Notes: generated by a model not told the origin, from the sequence alone. A DNA stretch of 45,938 nucleotides from an uncultured Oscillospiraceae bacterium (GCA_947626345.1 CANQSF010000021.1:1-45938); one strand, 5' to 3'; positions 26,271 to 33,890 are shown, numbered from the stretch's first letter. Numbers and translations: made by a program.

Positions 26271-26303
26271 TTACCGGCCTGAAGGAATCCTTCAGGCCGG
26301 TAA
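26271..26303 (+). terminator. Strong hairpin ending the signalling operon
   Basis: Perfect 15-bp stem TTACCGGCCTGAAGG (26271-26285) with its complement (26289-26303) and a 3-nt loop, 5 nt after the stop. There is no U-run, so it may act as a terminator or as an mRNA end protector. Confidence 0.65.
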
Positions 26304-26311
26304 AAATATCC

Positions 26312-26340
26312 TTGCGCCGTGACCATCCATGCGTTATAAT
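26312..26340 (+). promoter_or_regulatory. Promoter of the 26347-26540 RNA unit
   Basis: TTGCGC (26312-26317), 17-nt spacer, TATAAT (26335-26340). Start of transcription is expected near 26347, just before the 5' arm of the long-range stem. Confidence 0.7.
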
Positions 26341-26346
26341 ACAGAT

Positions 26347-26540
26347 AACGGAATAACAAAGGCGGGCCGTGAGGCGATAGCAGCACCCCACGGCCCTATG
26401 CAGGAGTGGCACCTCCTACACAGCTTTACAGCGCCCATGTCTTATTATATCTATTTCCATTTGTTTTTACAAGTGGCAGGATAGTAAGATCGTGTTGTGT
26501 TTGTGCGCGGTGTGGGGACAATGCCCTGCACCGCTTTTGT
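26347..26540 (+). ncRNA. Candidate structured RNA or attenuated leader, about 195 nt
   Basis: No reading frame is credible here, but the sequence is rich in paired elements. The 5' segment 26350-26365 (GGAATAACAAAGGCGG) pairs almost fully with 26531-26546. Inside are GGGCCGTG/CACGGCCC (about 26364-26395), AGGAG/CTCCT (about 26402-26417) and a long AT-rich hairpin, 26436-26494, topped by a UUUU loop. GCGGTGTGGGG/CCCTGCACCGC followed by TTTT (26507-26538) makes an intrinsic terminator. With the promoter at 26312-26340 this is a complete small transcription unit. It could be a trans-acting RNA, a leader controlling the lipoprotein at 26655, or a MITE whose ends form the outer stem. It is visibly AT-richer than the flanks. 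Confidence 0.5.
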
Positions 26541-26654
26541 TATCCCGGCAGAAAGGCACTGGGGGCGGGCTGTCCCGTTCCCCAGGCCGGACTGTTTGGA
26601 TAATATGCTCTCCCTCGGCAATAGTACCGCAGGCGGGGCGAAAGGGATGAAAGT

Positions 26655-28220
26655 ATGAAACGGATATCAGCGTTCCTCCTTGCTCTTACAGTATGTGCGT
26701 CGCTTTGCGCATGCGGTAAGGTGAAAGTACCCTCCGGCTCCGAAGACTATATCGGAGAAAACTGGGAAAAAGTCATGATCGATTTGCAGGAAGCCGGTTT
26801 CAGGAATATAGTGCCCCGGGAAACCCAAGTTTCCGACCCCAACACATCGATCATAGACGGAGCTGTAGATCGGATCTCTATTGACGATACTACCGAGTTT
26901 TCTCCGAAAACTAAATTTCCAGAAGATTCTGAAGTCCTTATCGACTACAGCACGTTCAAACGGCTGCCGGTACCATTAGGATCTGAATCGCTTCAGGAAA
27001 CAGATTACAAAGAAATAGCAGATTTGTTCGAGCAGGCCGGATTCACAAATGTTGTCTCCGAGGAGATAGTGGACCTAGATCCGGACGAATTTAGCGGAGA
27101 TTATGAAAATCGAGTAACTGTAGACGGTCAGAAAACCTTCTCTAAAGGTGACGAGGTCCCTTTTAATTCCGAGATATCTATCGCCTGCCATCTGCCCTAC
27201 GATAAATATGATGTTTTGCTTCGCGTAGATTGCATAGCTAATCTTTTCTTCAGCACCTATGATGTAGACATCATTCTGGACGGCGAAGCGCTGACCACTC
27301 TGGAACACGGCGGCGAAGCTGAACTCTCTCTTCGGCTGAAAAGCGGCGAGCACAGATTGGTCTTTGCCAACCACGAAAAGCAATCTGTGACCGGAGAAAC
27401 GACCTTTAATGTAGACGGTGAGACCGTAGCTTCTTTCAAGCTAAGTTGTCACAGCGGTTCTGTAAACATAGACATTCTGTATAACGGCCCGGCAGAAGAT
27501 GACCCTGCCAGAGCAACGCCAACCCCAGCCCCAACGCCCAAGCCAACACCTTCTCCGACCCCGGAACCAACATCCAAGCCCGAAGAGGAATCAAGCTCAG
27601 CCTACGATTTGGCCTATCAAAAGAATTGCGGCGAGTACAGGCTTTTCTATCTCCTTGACCTGGATGGACAGATAGCAAAATACTTTGCCTCCAATGATGA
27701 AATGGTCCTGACTGGAACCTGTACGGGAAACCTGAAGGATGGTCTGGATATCTACTATGAATCCGAAGGTTTTCACGAAATGCTGAAACGCAAATATTCG
27801 GGCGATGATTCCATCATCATACTGATCGACGCTAACGGCTTTGACTGGGAGTTTGAACAGACCACCGTCGCAGCAACTGAGGCCATCCTAAATCGGAAAG
27901 AGGACACGACAGAGGATACAGTAGCAGAAGCAGTGCCCGTAGCAACAGCCACGCCCTCACCTAAGAACGAGCTGCCAGAGTATCAGGCTAAAAGGGCCTT
28001 TGAATATTACGGTGAGGCGCTGTTCCCTTACGGCTTTGAATGCCATTGGTTCTCTCAGACCTATGAGCACTCTCAGCTGACGGATGGCTCGTGGAGATTC
28101 AGAGTCGGCGTGACTATCACAGACCAGTATGGTGCATCCTATGATGTTACAGCGGAGGCTTTGATAAACAATACGACCCAGTCCGTAGAAGATTTCAATA
28201 TTACCGACCCCCTATCCTGA
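26655..28220 (+). CDS. Lipoprotein with PASTA-like repeats
   Basis: 521 residues. The signal peptide ends in lipobox VCASLCACGK. Two PASTA-like segments follow: VPSGSEDYIGENWEKVMIDL...AGFRNI and VPLGSESLQETDYKEIADLFEQAGFTNV. PASTA folds bind muropeptides or lipid II in kinases and penicillin-binding proteins; here they occur without a kinase. A beta-rich middle domain, a Pro/Thr linker (TPTPAPTPKPTPSPTPEP) and a C-terminal domain ending DGSWRFRVGVTITDQYGASY complete it. The AT-richer codon use differs from all neighbours and suggests transfer. ATG 26655 follows AAAGGGATGAAAGT. Confidence 0.78.
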   Translation: MKRISAFLLALTVCASLCACGKVKVPSGSEDYIGENWEKVMIDLQEAGFRNIVPRETQVSDPNTSIIDGAVDRISIDDTTEFSPKTKFPEDSEVLIDYSTFKRLPVPLGSESLQETDYKEIADLFEQAGFTNVVSEEIVDLDPDEFSGDYENRVTVDGQKTFSKGDEVPFNSEISIACHLPYDKYDVLLRVDCIANLFFSTYDVDIILDGEALTTLEHGGEAELSLRLKSGEHRLVFANHEKQSVTGETTFNVDGETVASFKLSCHSGSVNIDILYNGPAEDDPARATPTPAPTPKPTPSPTPEPTSKPEEESSSAYDLAYQKNCGEYRLFYLLDLDGQIAKYFASNDEMVLTGTCTGNLKDGLDIYYESEGFHEMLKRKYSGDDSIIILIDANGFDWEFEQTTVAATEAILNRKEDTTEDTVAEAVPVATATPSPKNELPEYQAKRAFEYYGEALFPYGFECHWFSQTYEHSQLTDGSWRFRVGVTITDQYGASYDVTAEALINNTTQSVEDFNITDPLS

Positions 28221-28224
28221 CCCA

Positions 28225-28269
28225 ATATAAAGAAAGCAGACACAAAAATCGTGTCTGCTTTCTTTATAT
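28225..28269. terminator. Bidirectional terminator
   Basis: Perfect 19-bp stem 28225-28243 / 28251-28269 with A/T tracts on both sides. It serves the lipoprotein on the plus strand and rsmI on the minus strand. Confidence 0.85.
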
Positions 28270-28292
28270 CTCCAGATAATCACAAAATACCC

Positions 28293-29180
28293 TCACCCGA
28301 ACAGCTCCTTCAGCCGCAGGCTGGCGGCGTAGAGCTCGTTTTTGCTGTAGGTATTGGCCTCGTCGGCCAGAACCGCCCGGATGGCGTCCTTCGGCCGGCA
28401 GCCCTGGCGGACCATGGCGTCCACCAGCAGGGCCTCGGCGGAGACCACATGCTCCTCCCGGGCGGCCAGATACTCCGGAGCCAGTTCCAGGATCAGGCAG
28501 AACTCCCCCTTTTCATACGCCCCCTTGGCCAGAAGCTGGTCCCGCACCGCGGCCGGCGTGCCCCGGAAGGCGGTCTCGTGCAGCTTGGTCAGGTCGTTGC
28601 ACAGGCACATCCGGCAGGGCACCTCCTCCCGGAGGAAGTACTCCACCGTGTCCATCACCCGCTTGGGGGACTCATAAAAGGCATAGGTCCGGATCGCCCC
28701 CCGGCGCATCTGCGCCAGCAGCCGCCCCCGGTCCGCGTTCTCCCGGGGGAAGAAGCCCCGGAACACGAAACCGCTCAGATCGAACCCGGAGATGGACAGC
28801 GCCGTCACCGCCGCGCAGGGGCCGGGCACGCCCACCACCCTGATCCCCTCGTCCACGGCGGACCGGATCAGCTCGTTGCCCGGGTCGGAGATGCAGGGGG
28901 TGCCCGCGTCGGTGATCACTGCCACGCTCTGCCCGGCCTTGAGCAGGTCGATGAAATACCGGGCCTTGCCGTGCTCGTTGAACTTGTGGTTGCTGGCCAG
29001 CTTATTGCGGATGCCCAGCTTGCCCAGCAGCACCATGCTCCGGCGGGTATCCTCCGCGGCGATCACGTCCACGCTCTCCAATATCTCCGTGCCCCGGGGG
29101 GACATATCCCGGGCGTTGCCGATGGGCGTGGCCACGATGAACAGCACGCCGCGGCCGTCTTCCGATTGCATCTTGTCCAT
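28293..29180 (-). CDS. rsmI: 16S rRNA (cytidine-1402 2'-O)-methyltransferase
   Basis: 295-residue tetrapyrrole-methylase-fold enzyme that methylates the ribose of C1402 in 16S rRNA with S-adenosylmethionine. Family blocks are LFIVATPIGNARDMSPRG, VIAAEDTRRSMVLL, VAVITDAGTPCISDPG, GVPGPCAAVTALSISGF and FYESPKRVMDTV, with a C-terminal helical region ending LRLKELFG. ATG 29180 has AAGGAGCGATC directly upstream. It stands alone between the terminator at 28225-28269 and a divergent small open frame. Confidence 0.95.
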   Translation of the reverse strand: MDKMQSEDGRGVLFIVATPIGNARDMSPRGTEILESVDVIAAEDTRRSMVLLGKLGIRNKLASNHKFNEHGKARYFIDLLKAGQSVAVITDAGTPCISDPGNELIRSAVDEGIRVVGVPGPCAAVTALSISGFDLSGFVFRGFFPRENADRGRLLAQMRRGAIRTYAFYESPKRVMDTVEYFLREEVPCRMCLCNDLTKLHETAFRGTPAAVRDQLLAKGAYEKGEFCLILELAPEYLAAREEHVVSAEALLVDAMVRQGCRPKDAIRAVLADEANTYSKNELYAASLRLKELFG

Positions 29181-29259
29181 GATCGCTCCTTGCTGTCCTG
29201 TTTATAGGTCATCCGCTCTGTTATCCTCCAGTCAGAAAACGATCGAAGGAGGCGCGGAA

Positions 29260-29367
29260 ATGTCGAAGAGGAAGAACATCCTGCAGCACATCGTCTTCTG
29301 GGGCGTGATCGTCCTGGCCGTCACGGCGGAGGGCTGGATGGATCTGATCTGCCGGGTGGTGTTTTAA
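29260..29367 (+). CDS. Small hydrophobic membrane peptide, 35 residues
   Basis: ATG 29260 is preceded by AAGGAGG at a proper distance. The peptide begins MSKRKNILQHIVFWG, continues through a hydrophobic segment (IVFWGVIVLAVTAEGWMDLI) and ends at TAA 29367. A basic start and one transmembrane helix fit a small membrane protein. Its stop overlaps the stop of the convergent WYL regulator gene. No promoter is obvious, and I know no family. Confidence 0.5.
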   Translation: MSKRKNILQHIVFWGVIVLAVTAEGWMDLICRVVF

Positions 29368-30356
29368 TCGTCGTAGAGCGCCGCTGCCGCCAGAAGGCAG
29401 CGGCGCATCTCGTCCGCTGCCCAGGCCGGGGACAGGACCCTGGCCCGGGTGCCGAAGCCCAGCAGCCATCCGAACAGCTGCCGGTTCACCGCCACGCGCA
29501 CCGTCACGGAGAAGTGCTCCCCGTCCAGGGGCACCAGGCTCACATCCTGGCCGAACTGGTCGATCACCGGCCCCGCCAGGGCGTTTTCAAAGGCCAGGCG
29601 CACCGTATCGGTCTTGCCGGAGAACATGCCCAGGTGGGCGTTGGAGTAGGCGGCCATGTCCAGCTGGGCGAAGGCATCCGCCCCCTGCCGGGGCTGGTCG
29701 GTCTGGGCGATGGAGGCCATCTTGTCCACCCGGTAGTGGCGGATCTCCCCGGCCTGGCTGTCGTAGGCGATGAGGTAATAGTTCTCGCTGTCCCACATCA
29801 GCGCCCAGGGGCTGACGGCGTACCGGGCGCCCTCCCGCCGCCAGACCCGCTTTTTGTCCAGGCCCCAGTCATAGTACCGGAAGGTGATGGCCCGGTCCCG
29901 GTCGATGGCGGCGTGCAGCTCGTCCACATTGTAATAGATGGACTCGTTCATGGTCTTGATCCGGCCCCGGACGAACACCTGGTGGTTCAGCTCCCGGGCC
30001 TGGTGGACGCTGGCCAGACTCTCCAGCTTGCCGATCAGCTCCAGGCTCTTGCGCCCGGTGATGAACCGGGAGGACTGGACGCTGTCCACCAGCAGCTTCA
30101 GCTCCGGCAGCTGGAATTCCCGCTGGCCGATGAAGTACCCGGTGGCGGAGCCCAGGCGCATGGTCTGCACGTCCAGGCCGAACAGCCGCAGGGCCTCCAT
30201 GTCGTCGTACACGCTCTTGCGCTCGGCAGCGATGTCCTGCCCCGCCAGGTAGTCGATCATCTGGGCCACCGTCACCGGATGGTCCTCGTCCGACTGGCGC
30301 AGCAGATACCGGCACAGGTACAATAGCTTCAATTTCTGGTTGGCGGACTTTGCCAT
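29364..30356 (-). CDS. WYL-domain transcriptional regulator (YafY type)
   Basis: 330 residues. An N-terminal winged helix-turn-helix (VTVAQMIDYLAGQDIAAERKSVYDDMEAL) resembles DeoR/HTH_11 regulators. The WYL domain follows at about 145-225: ITFRYYDWGLDKKRVWR, then YAVSPWALMWDSENYYLIAYD, the block that gives the family its name, and IRHYRVDKM. A WCX-like C-terminal part ends in WAADEMRRCLLAAAALYDD. WYL proteins commonly answer to nucleotide or nucleic-acid ligands; the target here is unknown. It starts 18 nt after murI and is probably cotranscribed with it. Confidence 0.9.
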   Translation of the reverse strand: MAKSANQKLKLLYLCRYLLRQSDEDHPVTVAQMIDYLAGQDIAAERKSVYDDMEALRLFGLDVQTMRLGSATGYFIGQREFQLPELKLLVDSVQSSRFITGRKSLELIGKLESLASVHQARELNHQVFVRGRIKTMNESIYYNVDELHAAIDRDRAITFRYYDWGLDKKRVWRREGARYAVSPWALMWDSENYYLIAYDSQAGEIRHYRVDKMASIAQTDQPRQGADAFAQLDMAAYSNAHLGMFSGKTDTVRLAFENALAGPVIDQFGQDVSLVPLDGEHFSVTVRVAVNRQLFGWLLGFGTRARVLSPAWAADEMRRCLLAAAALYDD

Positions 30357-30374
30357 GGACGCCTCCTTGCCTTT

Positions 30375-31184
30375 TTACAGCTGGGCCTGCTCCGTCAGGC
30401 CGGCCATGTCCCAGCCCAGAAAGGCGGAGCCCGTCTTCACGAACATCTCTCTCCCGGCGCTGCAGAAAAACCGGCGGCTGCCGGGCGTTTTTCTGTCCGC
30501 CAGGGCCTGGCGCGCCTCCAGGGCCTTCAAAAGCGCCCCCACGCTGGCGGCGCCAGAGTCGATGAGCGTCACGTCCGGGCCCACCGCCCGGCGGATGGCG
30601 GCGCGGATGATGGGATAGTGGGTGCAGCCCAGGATCACCGTGTCCGCCCCCGCCGCCAGCAGCGGTGCGGCGTACTCCTCCGCCGCCGCGGCCAACTCCG
30701 TATCGTCCGGGTCCGTCCGGCCCGCCTCCACCAGGGGCACCAGCTTGGGACAGGCCGACGCCGTCACCTGTACCCCGGGGTCCAGCCGCCGGATGGCCCG
30801 CTCATACGCGCCGCTGGCCACCGTGGCCGCCGTGGCCAGCAGGCCGACGCGCCCCGTCTCCGTGGCGGACACCGCCGCCTCCGCCGCCGGCTCGATGACC
30901 CCCAGCACCGGCAGATCCGGATTCTCCGCCAGCATCACGTCCATGGCGTTGGCGGTGGAGGTATTGCAGGCCACCAGCAGGGCCTTCACCCCCCGGCTGC
31001 GAAGAAAGCGCACGTTCTGCCGGCTGAGAGCCCGCAGCTGCTCCGCCGGCCGGTCGCCGTAGGGCGCGTGGGCCGTGTCCCCCAGGTAGACGAAGCTCTC
31101 CCAGGGGGCGGCGGCGGTCAGGGCCCGGACGGCGGTGAGCCCGCCCAGACCGGAGTCAAATATGCCAATGGGCCGATCGTCCAT
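30375..31184 (-). CDS. murI: Glutamate racemase
   Basis: 269-residue cofactor-independent racemase that makes D-glutamate for peptidoglycan. IGIFDSGLGGLTAVRAL, VYLGDTAHAPYG, LLVACNTSTANA with the first catalytic Cys, and VILGCTHYPIIR with the second catalytic Cys and His are all present. The length matches the family. ATG 31184 follows AAGGAGAACTCC. A promoter at 31288-31316 drives it, facing the proC promoter. Confidence 0.96.
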   Translation of the reverse strand: MDDRPIGIFDSGLGGLTAVRALTAAAPWESFVYLGDTAHAPYGDRPAEQLRALSRQNVRFLRSRGVKALLVACNTSTANAMDVMLAENPDLPVLGVIEPAAEAAVSATETGRVGLLATAATVASGAYERAIRRLDPGVQVTASACPKLVPLVEAGRTDPDDTELAAAAEEYAAPLLAAGADTVILGCTHYPIIRAAIRRAVGPDVTLIDSGAASVGALLKALEARQALADRKTPGSRRFFCSAGREMFVKTGSAFLGWDMAGLTEQAQL

Positions 31185-31205
31185 GGAGTTCTCCTTAAAT
31201 CATGC

Positions 31206-31234
31206 TTGACGGCGGGGCCGGCCGGGCCTAAAAT
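31206..31234 (+). promoter_or_regulatory. proC promoter
   Basis: TTGACG (31206-31211), 17-nt spacer, TAAAAT (31229-31234). Transcription should start near 31241, leaving a leader of about 120 nt with a GGAGCGG/CCGCTCC hairpin (about 31243-31268). Confidence 0.6.
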
Positions 31235-31287
31235 AGGGACAGGGAGCGGCGGTACGGCGGACCGCTCCTTCCGCCGCCGTGGCTGTA

Positions 31288-31316
31288 AGTATACCACACG
31301 GCCGGTATTTTCGCAA
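31288..31316 (-). promoter_or_regulatory. murI promoter
   Basis: Minus-strand TTGCGA (31311-31316), 17-nt spacer, TATACT (31288-31293). It lies downstream of the plus-strand proC promoter, so the two transcripts overlap at their 5' ends by about 40 nt. Confidence 0.6.
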
Positions 31317-31360
31317 CCTGGCCCGCGCGCTGCGGGCGGCATGAAAGGGGAGTTTTGCAT

Positions 31361-32161
31361 ATGTATCTTTTGGGATTCATCGGCGTTGGGAACATGGGCG
31401 GCGCGCTGGCCCGGGCCGCAGCGGCGTCCACCTCGCCCAAGCAGATCCTGCTGGCCAACCGCACGGCGGACAAGGCCGTGGCCCTGGCCACGGAGCTGGG
31501 CTGCATCGCCGCCACGCCGGAGACGGTGGCCGGCACGGCGAGATACATCTTTCTGGGCGTCAAGCCCAAGGACATGGCCGCCTGCCTGGAGGAGCTGAAG
31601 CCTTCGCTGGCCGGCCGGAAGGGCCACTTCGTGCTGGTATCCATGGCCGCGGGGCTGGACACCGCCGCCATCCAGACCATGGCGGGCGGGGCCTATCCCG
31701 TGATCCGCCTGTGCCCCAACACCCCGGTGGGGGTGGGAAAGGGCCTGATCGCCTGGTGCGAGCGGGACACCGACCCCGGCGACGCGCCCGCCCTCATCGA
31801 CGCCATGCAGGGGGCCGGCGTCTGGGACGCCTGCCCGGAGAGCCTGATGGACGTGGCCAGCGTCATCGGCGGGTGCACCCCGGCGTTCACCTATATGTTC
31901 ATCGAGGCGCTGTCCGACGGGGCCGTCGCCTGCGGTATGCCCCGGGCCAAGGCCCTGACCTACGCCGCCGCGGCGGTGGAGGGGGCGGCTGCCCTGGCCC
32001 AGGCGGACGGCCGCCATCCCGGCGCGCTGAAGGACGCGGTGTGCTCCCCCGGCGGCTCCACCATCCAGGGGGTCCTGGCCCTGGAGGAGGGCGCCTTCCG
32101 CGCCGCCGCCTCCCAGGCCGTCATCGCCGCGGTGGAGAAGACCTGCTCCATGGGGAAATGA
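31361..32161 (+). CDS. proC: Pyrroline-5-carboxylate reductase
   Basis: 266-residue NAD(P)H-dependent enzyme for the last step of proline synthesis. The dinucleotide-binding start reads LLGFIGVGNMGGALARA. ANRTADKA and FLGVKPKDMAACL follow, then IRLCPNTPVGVGKGLIAW. The C-terminal dimer domain has SVIGGCTPAFTYMFIEALSDGAV and the signature HPGALKDAVCSPGGSTIQGV. ATG 31361 has GGGGAG 8 nt upstream. The next gene starts inside the stop codon (ATGA). Confidence 0.96.
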   Translation: MYLLGFIGVGNMGGALARAAAASTSPKQILLANRTADKAVALATELGCIAATPETVAGTARYIFLGVKPKDMAACLEELKPSLAGRKGHFVLVSMAAGLDTAAIQTMAGGAYPVIRLCPNTPVGVGKGLIAWCERDTDPGDAPALIDAMQGAGVWDACPESLMDVASVIGGCTPAFTYMFIEALSDGAVACGMPRAKALTYAAAAVEGAAALAQADGRHPGALKDAVCSPGGSTIQGVLALEEGAFRAAASQAVIAAVEKTCSMGK

Positions 32162-32628
32162 GCGGCCCGGTCAAGACCAACGCCCTGCGGCAGCTGGACG
32201 CGGCGGGCATCCCCTACCGCACCCGGTCCTACGCCTACGACGAGGCCGATCCCTGCGGCGAGACGGACCCGGAGCAGCGGGAGCGGATGTTCAAGACCCT
32301 GGTCACCCGTGGCGAGAAGCGGGGCATCCTGGTGTTCTGCATCCCGGTGGACCAGGAGCTGGACCTGAAAAAATGCGCCGCGGCCGCAGGGGACAAGCGG
32401 GTGGAGATGATCCACCTGAAAGAGCTGCTGCCCCTCACCGGCTACGTCCACGGGGGCTGCTCCCCGGTGGGGATGAAAAAGCGCTACCCCACCGTCTTCG
32501 ACGAGACGGCCCTGCTGTACGAGCGGATCTACGTCAGCGGCGGCCAGCGGGGGCTGCAGATGGAGCTGGCGCCCCAGGACCTGATCGACTTCGTGGGCGC
32601 CGGCCTGGCGGATATCATCAAGACCTGA
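32158..32628 (+). CDS. ybaK: YbaK/EbsC-family aminoacyl-tRNA deacylase
   Basis: 156 residues, the usual size. YbaK proteins hydrolyse Cys-tRNA-Pro and similar mischarged tRNAs. KTNALRQLDAAGIPYRTRSY is the family start. MFKTLVTRGEKRGILVFCIPVDQELDLKKCAAA carries the conserved catalytic Lys region, and LTGYVHGGCSPVGMKKRYP is the family GGxSPxG block. The end GGQRGLQMELAPQDLIDFV is also typical. It overlaps proC by 4 nt, so the two are translationally coupled. That pairing suits a role in guarding proline codons, though this is inference. Confidence 0.93.
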   Translation: MSGPVKTNALRQLDAAGIPYRTRSYAYDEADPCGETDPEQRERMFKTLVTRGEKRGILVFCIPVDQELDLKKCAAAAGDKRVEMIHLKELLPLTGYVHGGCSPVGMKKRYPTVFDETALLYERIYVSGGQRGLQMELAPQDLIDFVGAGLADIIKT

Positions 32629-32671
32629 CGGCGGCGCGAGAGCGCCGGATAAAAAGCACGGATATGAAACT

Positions 32672-32703
32672 GCGGCACAGTGCCAGTCATGGCACTGTGC
32701 CGC
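32672..32703 (+). terminator. Terminator after ybaK
   Basis: Perfect 14-bp stem GCGGCACAGTGCCA (32672-32685) with 32690-32703 and a 4-nt loop. The region after it contains GTTGTGTCCTTTTC. It could also act on the convergent GNAT gene. Confidence 0.65.
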
Positions 32704-32745
32704 ATGCTGTTGTGTCCTTTTCATCCTGTGCGGACAGCGGGGAGG

Positions 32746-33237
32746 TCACCGCACGAACAAATAGTGCCTGTACCCGTCCTTCTCGTCCACGAACCGAAAT
32801 CCCGCCTTCTCCAGCACATGCTGGCTGCGGGTGTTCTTTAAGATCGTATACGCGTGCACCGCGTCCACCTCCAGGTGTGCAAAGGCATATCCCACCGCCA
32901 GCCGGGCGATCTGCGTGCCGTACCCCCGGCCCTTGACAGAGTCGTTCTGCATATGGAAGCCGAACTCGCACTCCCGCTTTTCTTCGTCGATGTTTTTCAG
33001 CTGCACGTGCCCGATGGGCCGCCCGTCCATCATGGCCGCCAATTCCAGCCTGCCGGGCACCTGCTTGCGTCTATAGAAGCTGTCGGCCGCCTCCTCGCTG
33101 TACACATAGGGCCGAAACTGGCTCTCGTCCTCGTACACGGCCGGGTCGCTCTCGTGCTCCCGAAAAAAACGGTGGCAGAGCTCCCTCGTCATAAAGCAGA
33201 GGGATATCTCCTTCCCGGCCTCTGCCCTCGCGCTCAC
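32746..33237 (-). CDS. GNAT-family N-acetyltransferase
   Basis: 163 residues with a Gcn5-related fold similar to RimJ/RimL: IGHVQLKNIDEEKRECEFGFHM, the acetyl-CoA loop VKGRGYGTQIARLAVGYAF, and VHAYTILKNTRSQHVLEKAGFRFV. The substrate is unknown. ATG 33192 lies 15 nt from the nearest ribosome site and would cut the first beta strand (ISLCFMTRELCHRFF). GTG 33237 overlaps the mscL stop (GTGA) just after GGAGGA, so I prefer that coupled start; 33192 is the alternative. Confidence 0.8.
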   Translation of the reverse strand: MSARAEAGKEISLCFMTRELCHRFFREHESDPAVYEDESQFRPYVYSEEAADSFYRRKQVPGRLELAAMMDGRPIGHVQLKNIDEEKRECEFGFHMQNDSVKGRGYGTQIARLAVGYAFAHLEVDAVHAYTILKNTRSQHVLEKAGFRFVDEKDGYRHYLFVR

Positions 33238-33719
33238 TCCTCCGGCAGGTCGCTGGCGCAGTGGGCGCACTTGGTGGCATGATAGGGGATCTCGCTCAGG
33301 CAGTAGGGGCAGACCTTGGTGGCGGGCTCCGCCGGCTGGGCAGGGGCCTCCTCCTTCTTGTGCAGGGAGCTTGCCTTGTTCAGGGCCTTGATCATCAGGA
33401 AGATCACGAAGGCCATGATGAGAAAGTCGATCACCGCGGAGATGAACGCGCCGTAGTTGAAGGTGGTCACGCCCAGCTCCGTGGCGGTGGCCAGGCTGGT
33501 CACCTGCTCGGCGCTGACGCCCTCCGGCAGCCGGAGGATGAAGAAGGCGTCGTTGAAGTTGGAGTTGCCGGTGATGAGGCCCACCAGGGGCATCACCAGG
33601 TCGTTGACCGCGCTGGTGACGATCTTCTGGAAGGCCGCGCCGATGATCACGCCGACCGCCAGGTCCACCACGTTGCCCCGGGTGGCGAACTCCTTGAATT
33701 CCTGGAAGAATTTTTTCAT
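33234..33719 (-). CDS. mscL: Large-conductance mechanosensitive channel with zinc-ribbon tail
   Basis: 161 residues. MKKFFQEFKEFATRGNVVDLAVGVIIGAAFQKIVTSAVNDLVMP is the N-terminal helix and TM1 pore block of MscL, which opens under membrane tension to release solutes in osmotic downshock. TM2 is VIDFLIMAFVIFLMIKAL. After the usual helical end comes an added tail with CPYCLSEIPYHATKCAHC, a two-CxxC zinc ribbon absent from the E. coli protein. ATG 33719 follows AAAGGTGCGACACAA, with a promoter at 33775-33803. The GNAT gene overlaps its stop. Confidence 0.95.
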   Translation of the reverse strand: MKKFFQEFKEFATRGNVVDLAVGVIIGAAFQKIVTSAVNDLVMPLVGLITGNSNFNDAFFILRLPEGVSAEQVTSLATATELGVTTFNYGAFISAVIDFLIMAFVIFLMIKALNKASSLHKKEEAPAQPAEPATKVCPYCLSEIPYHATKCAHCASDLPEE

Positions 33720-33774
33720 TTGTGTCGCACCTTTCTTTTGCCCCGGATCGCCCGGGCGTTTTTTCCTGTCCCAT

Positions 33775-33803
33775 ATACTAACCCCTGGCGTGAAAAAACG
33801 CAA
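33775..33803 (-). promoter_or_regulatory. mscL promoter
   Basis: Minus-strand TTGCGT (33798-33803), 17-nt spacer, TAGTAT (33775-33780). The left copy of the 25-bp direct repeat ends 1 bp before its -35 box. Confidence 0.7.
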
Positions 33804-33804
33804 G

Positions 33805-33829
33805 AAAAAACCGAAGCGCGCCCCGATGG
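33805..33829. repeat. 25-bp direct repeat, left copy (terminator remnant)
   Basis: Identical over 25 bp to 37022-37046. The word is six A, then CCGAAGCGCGCCCCGATGG. On the minus strand it ends in GGTTTTTT. With the GGGCGCGC at 33831-33838 it can still form a shorter hairpin (GCGCGCCC/GGGCGCGC), so it looks like a duplicated copy of the terminator at 37022-37058. Confidence 0.85.
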
Positions 33830-33856
33830 AGGGCGCGCAGGACAGTGGAAAAGCGC

Positions 33857-33885
33857 TTGTAAAGCGGCCTTGCCCGTGATATACT
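33857..33885 (+). promoter_or_regulatory. Promoter of the SPFH module
   Basis: TTGTAA (33857-33862), 17-nt spacer, TATACT (33880-33885). The expected start near 33892 coincides with the first base pairs of the leader stem. Confidence 0.75.
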
Positions 33886-33890
33886 AGCCT

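Noticed and set aside
22582..26412. Open frame of 1276 codons on the minus strand
   Set aside because: It is antisense to the hybrid kinase and the HD-GYP protein, which have clear family motifs and ribosome sites. Its translation is low-complexity (His/Gly/Val/Leu-rich), typical of antisense frames in GC-rich coding DNA.
26396..26425. T-box leader, suggested by AGTGGCACCTCC
   Set aside because: UGGCACC occurs, but there is no stem I with a specifier loop and no adjoining antiterminator/terminator pair, and the downstream gene is not an amino-acid gene.
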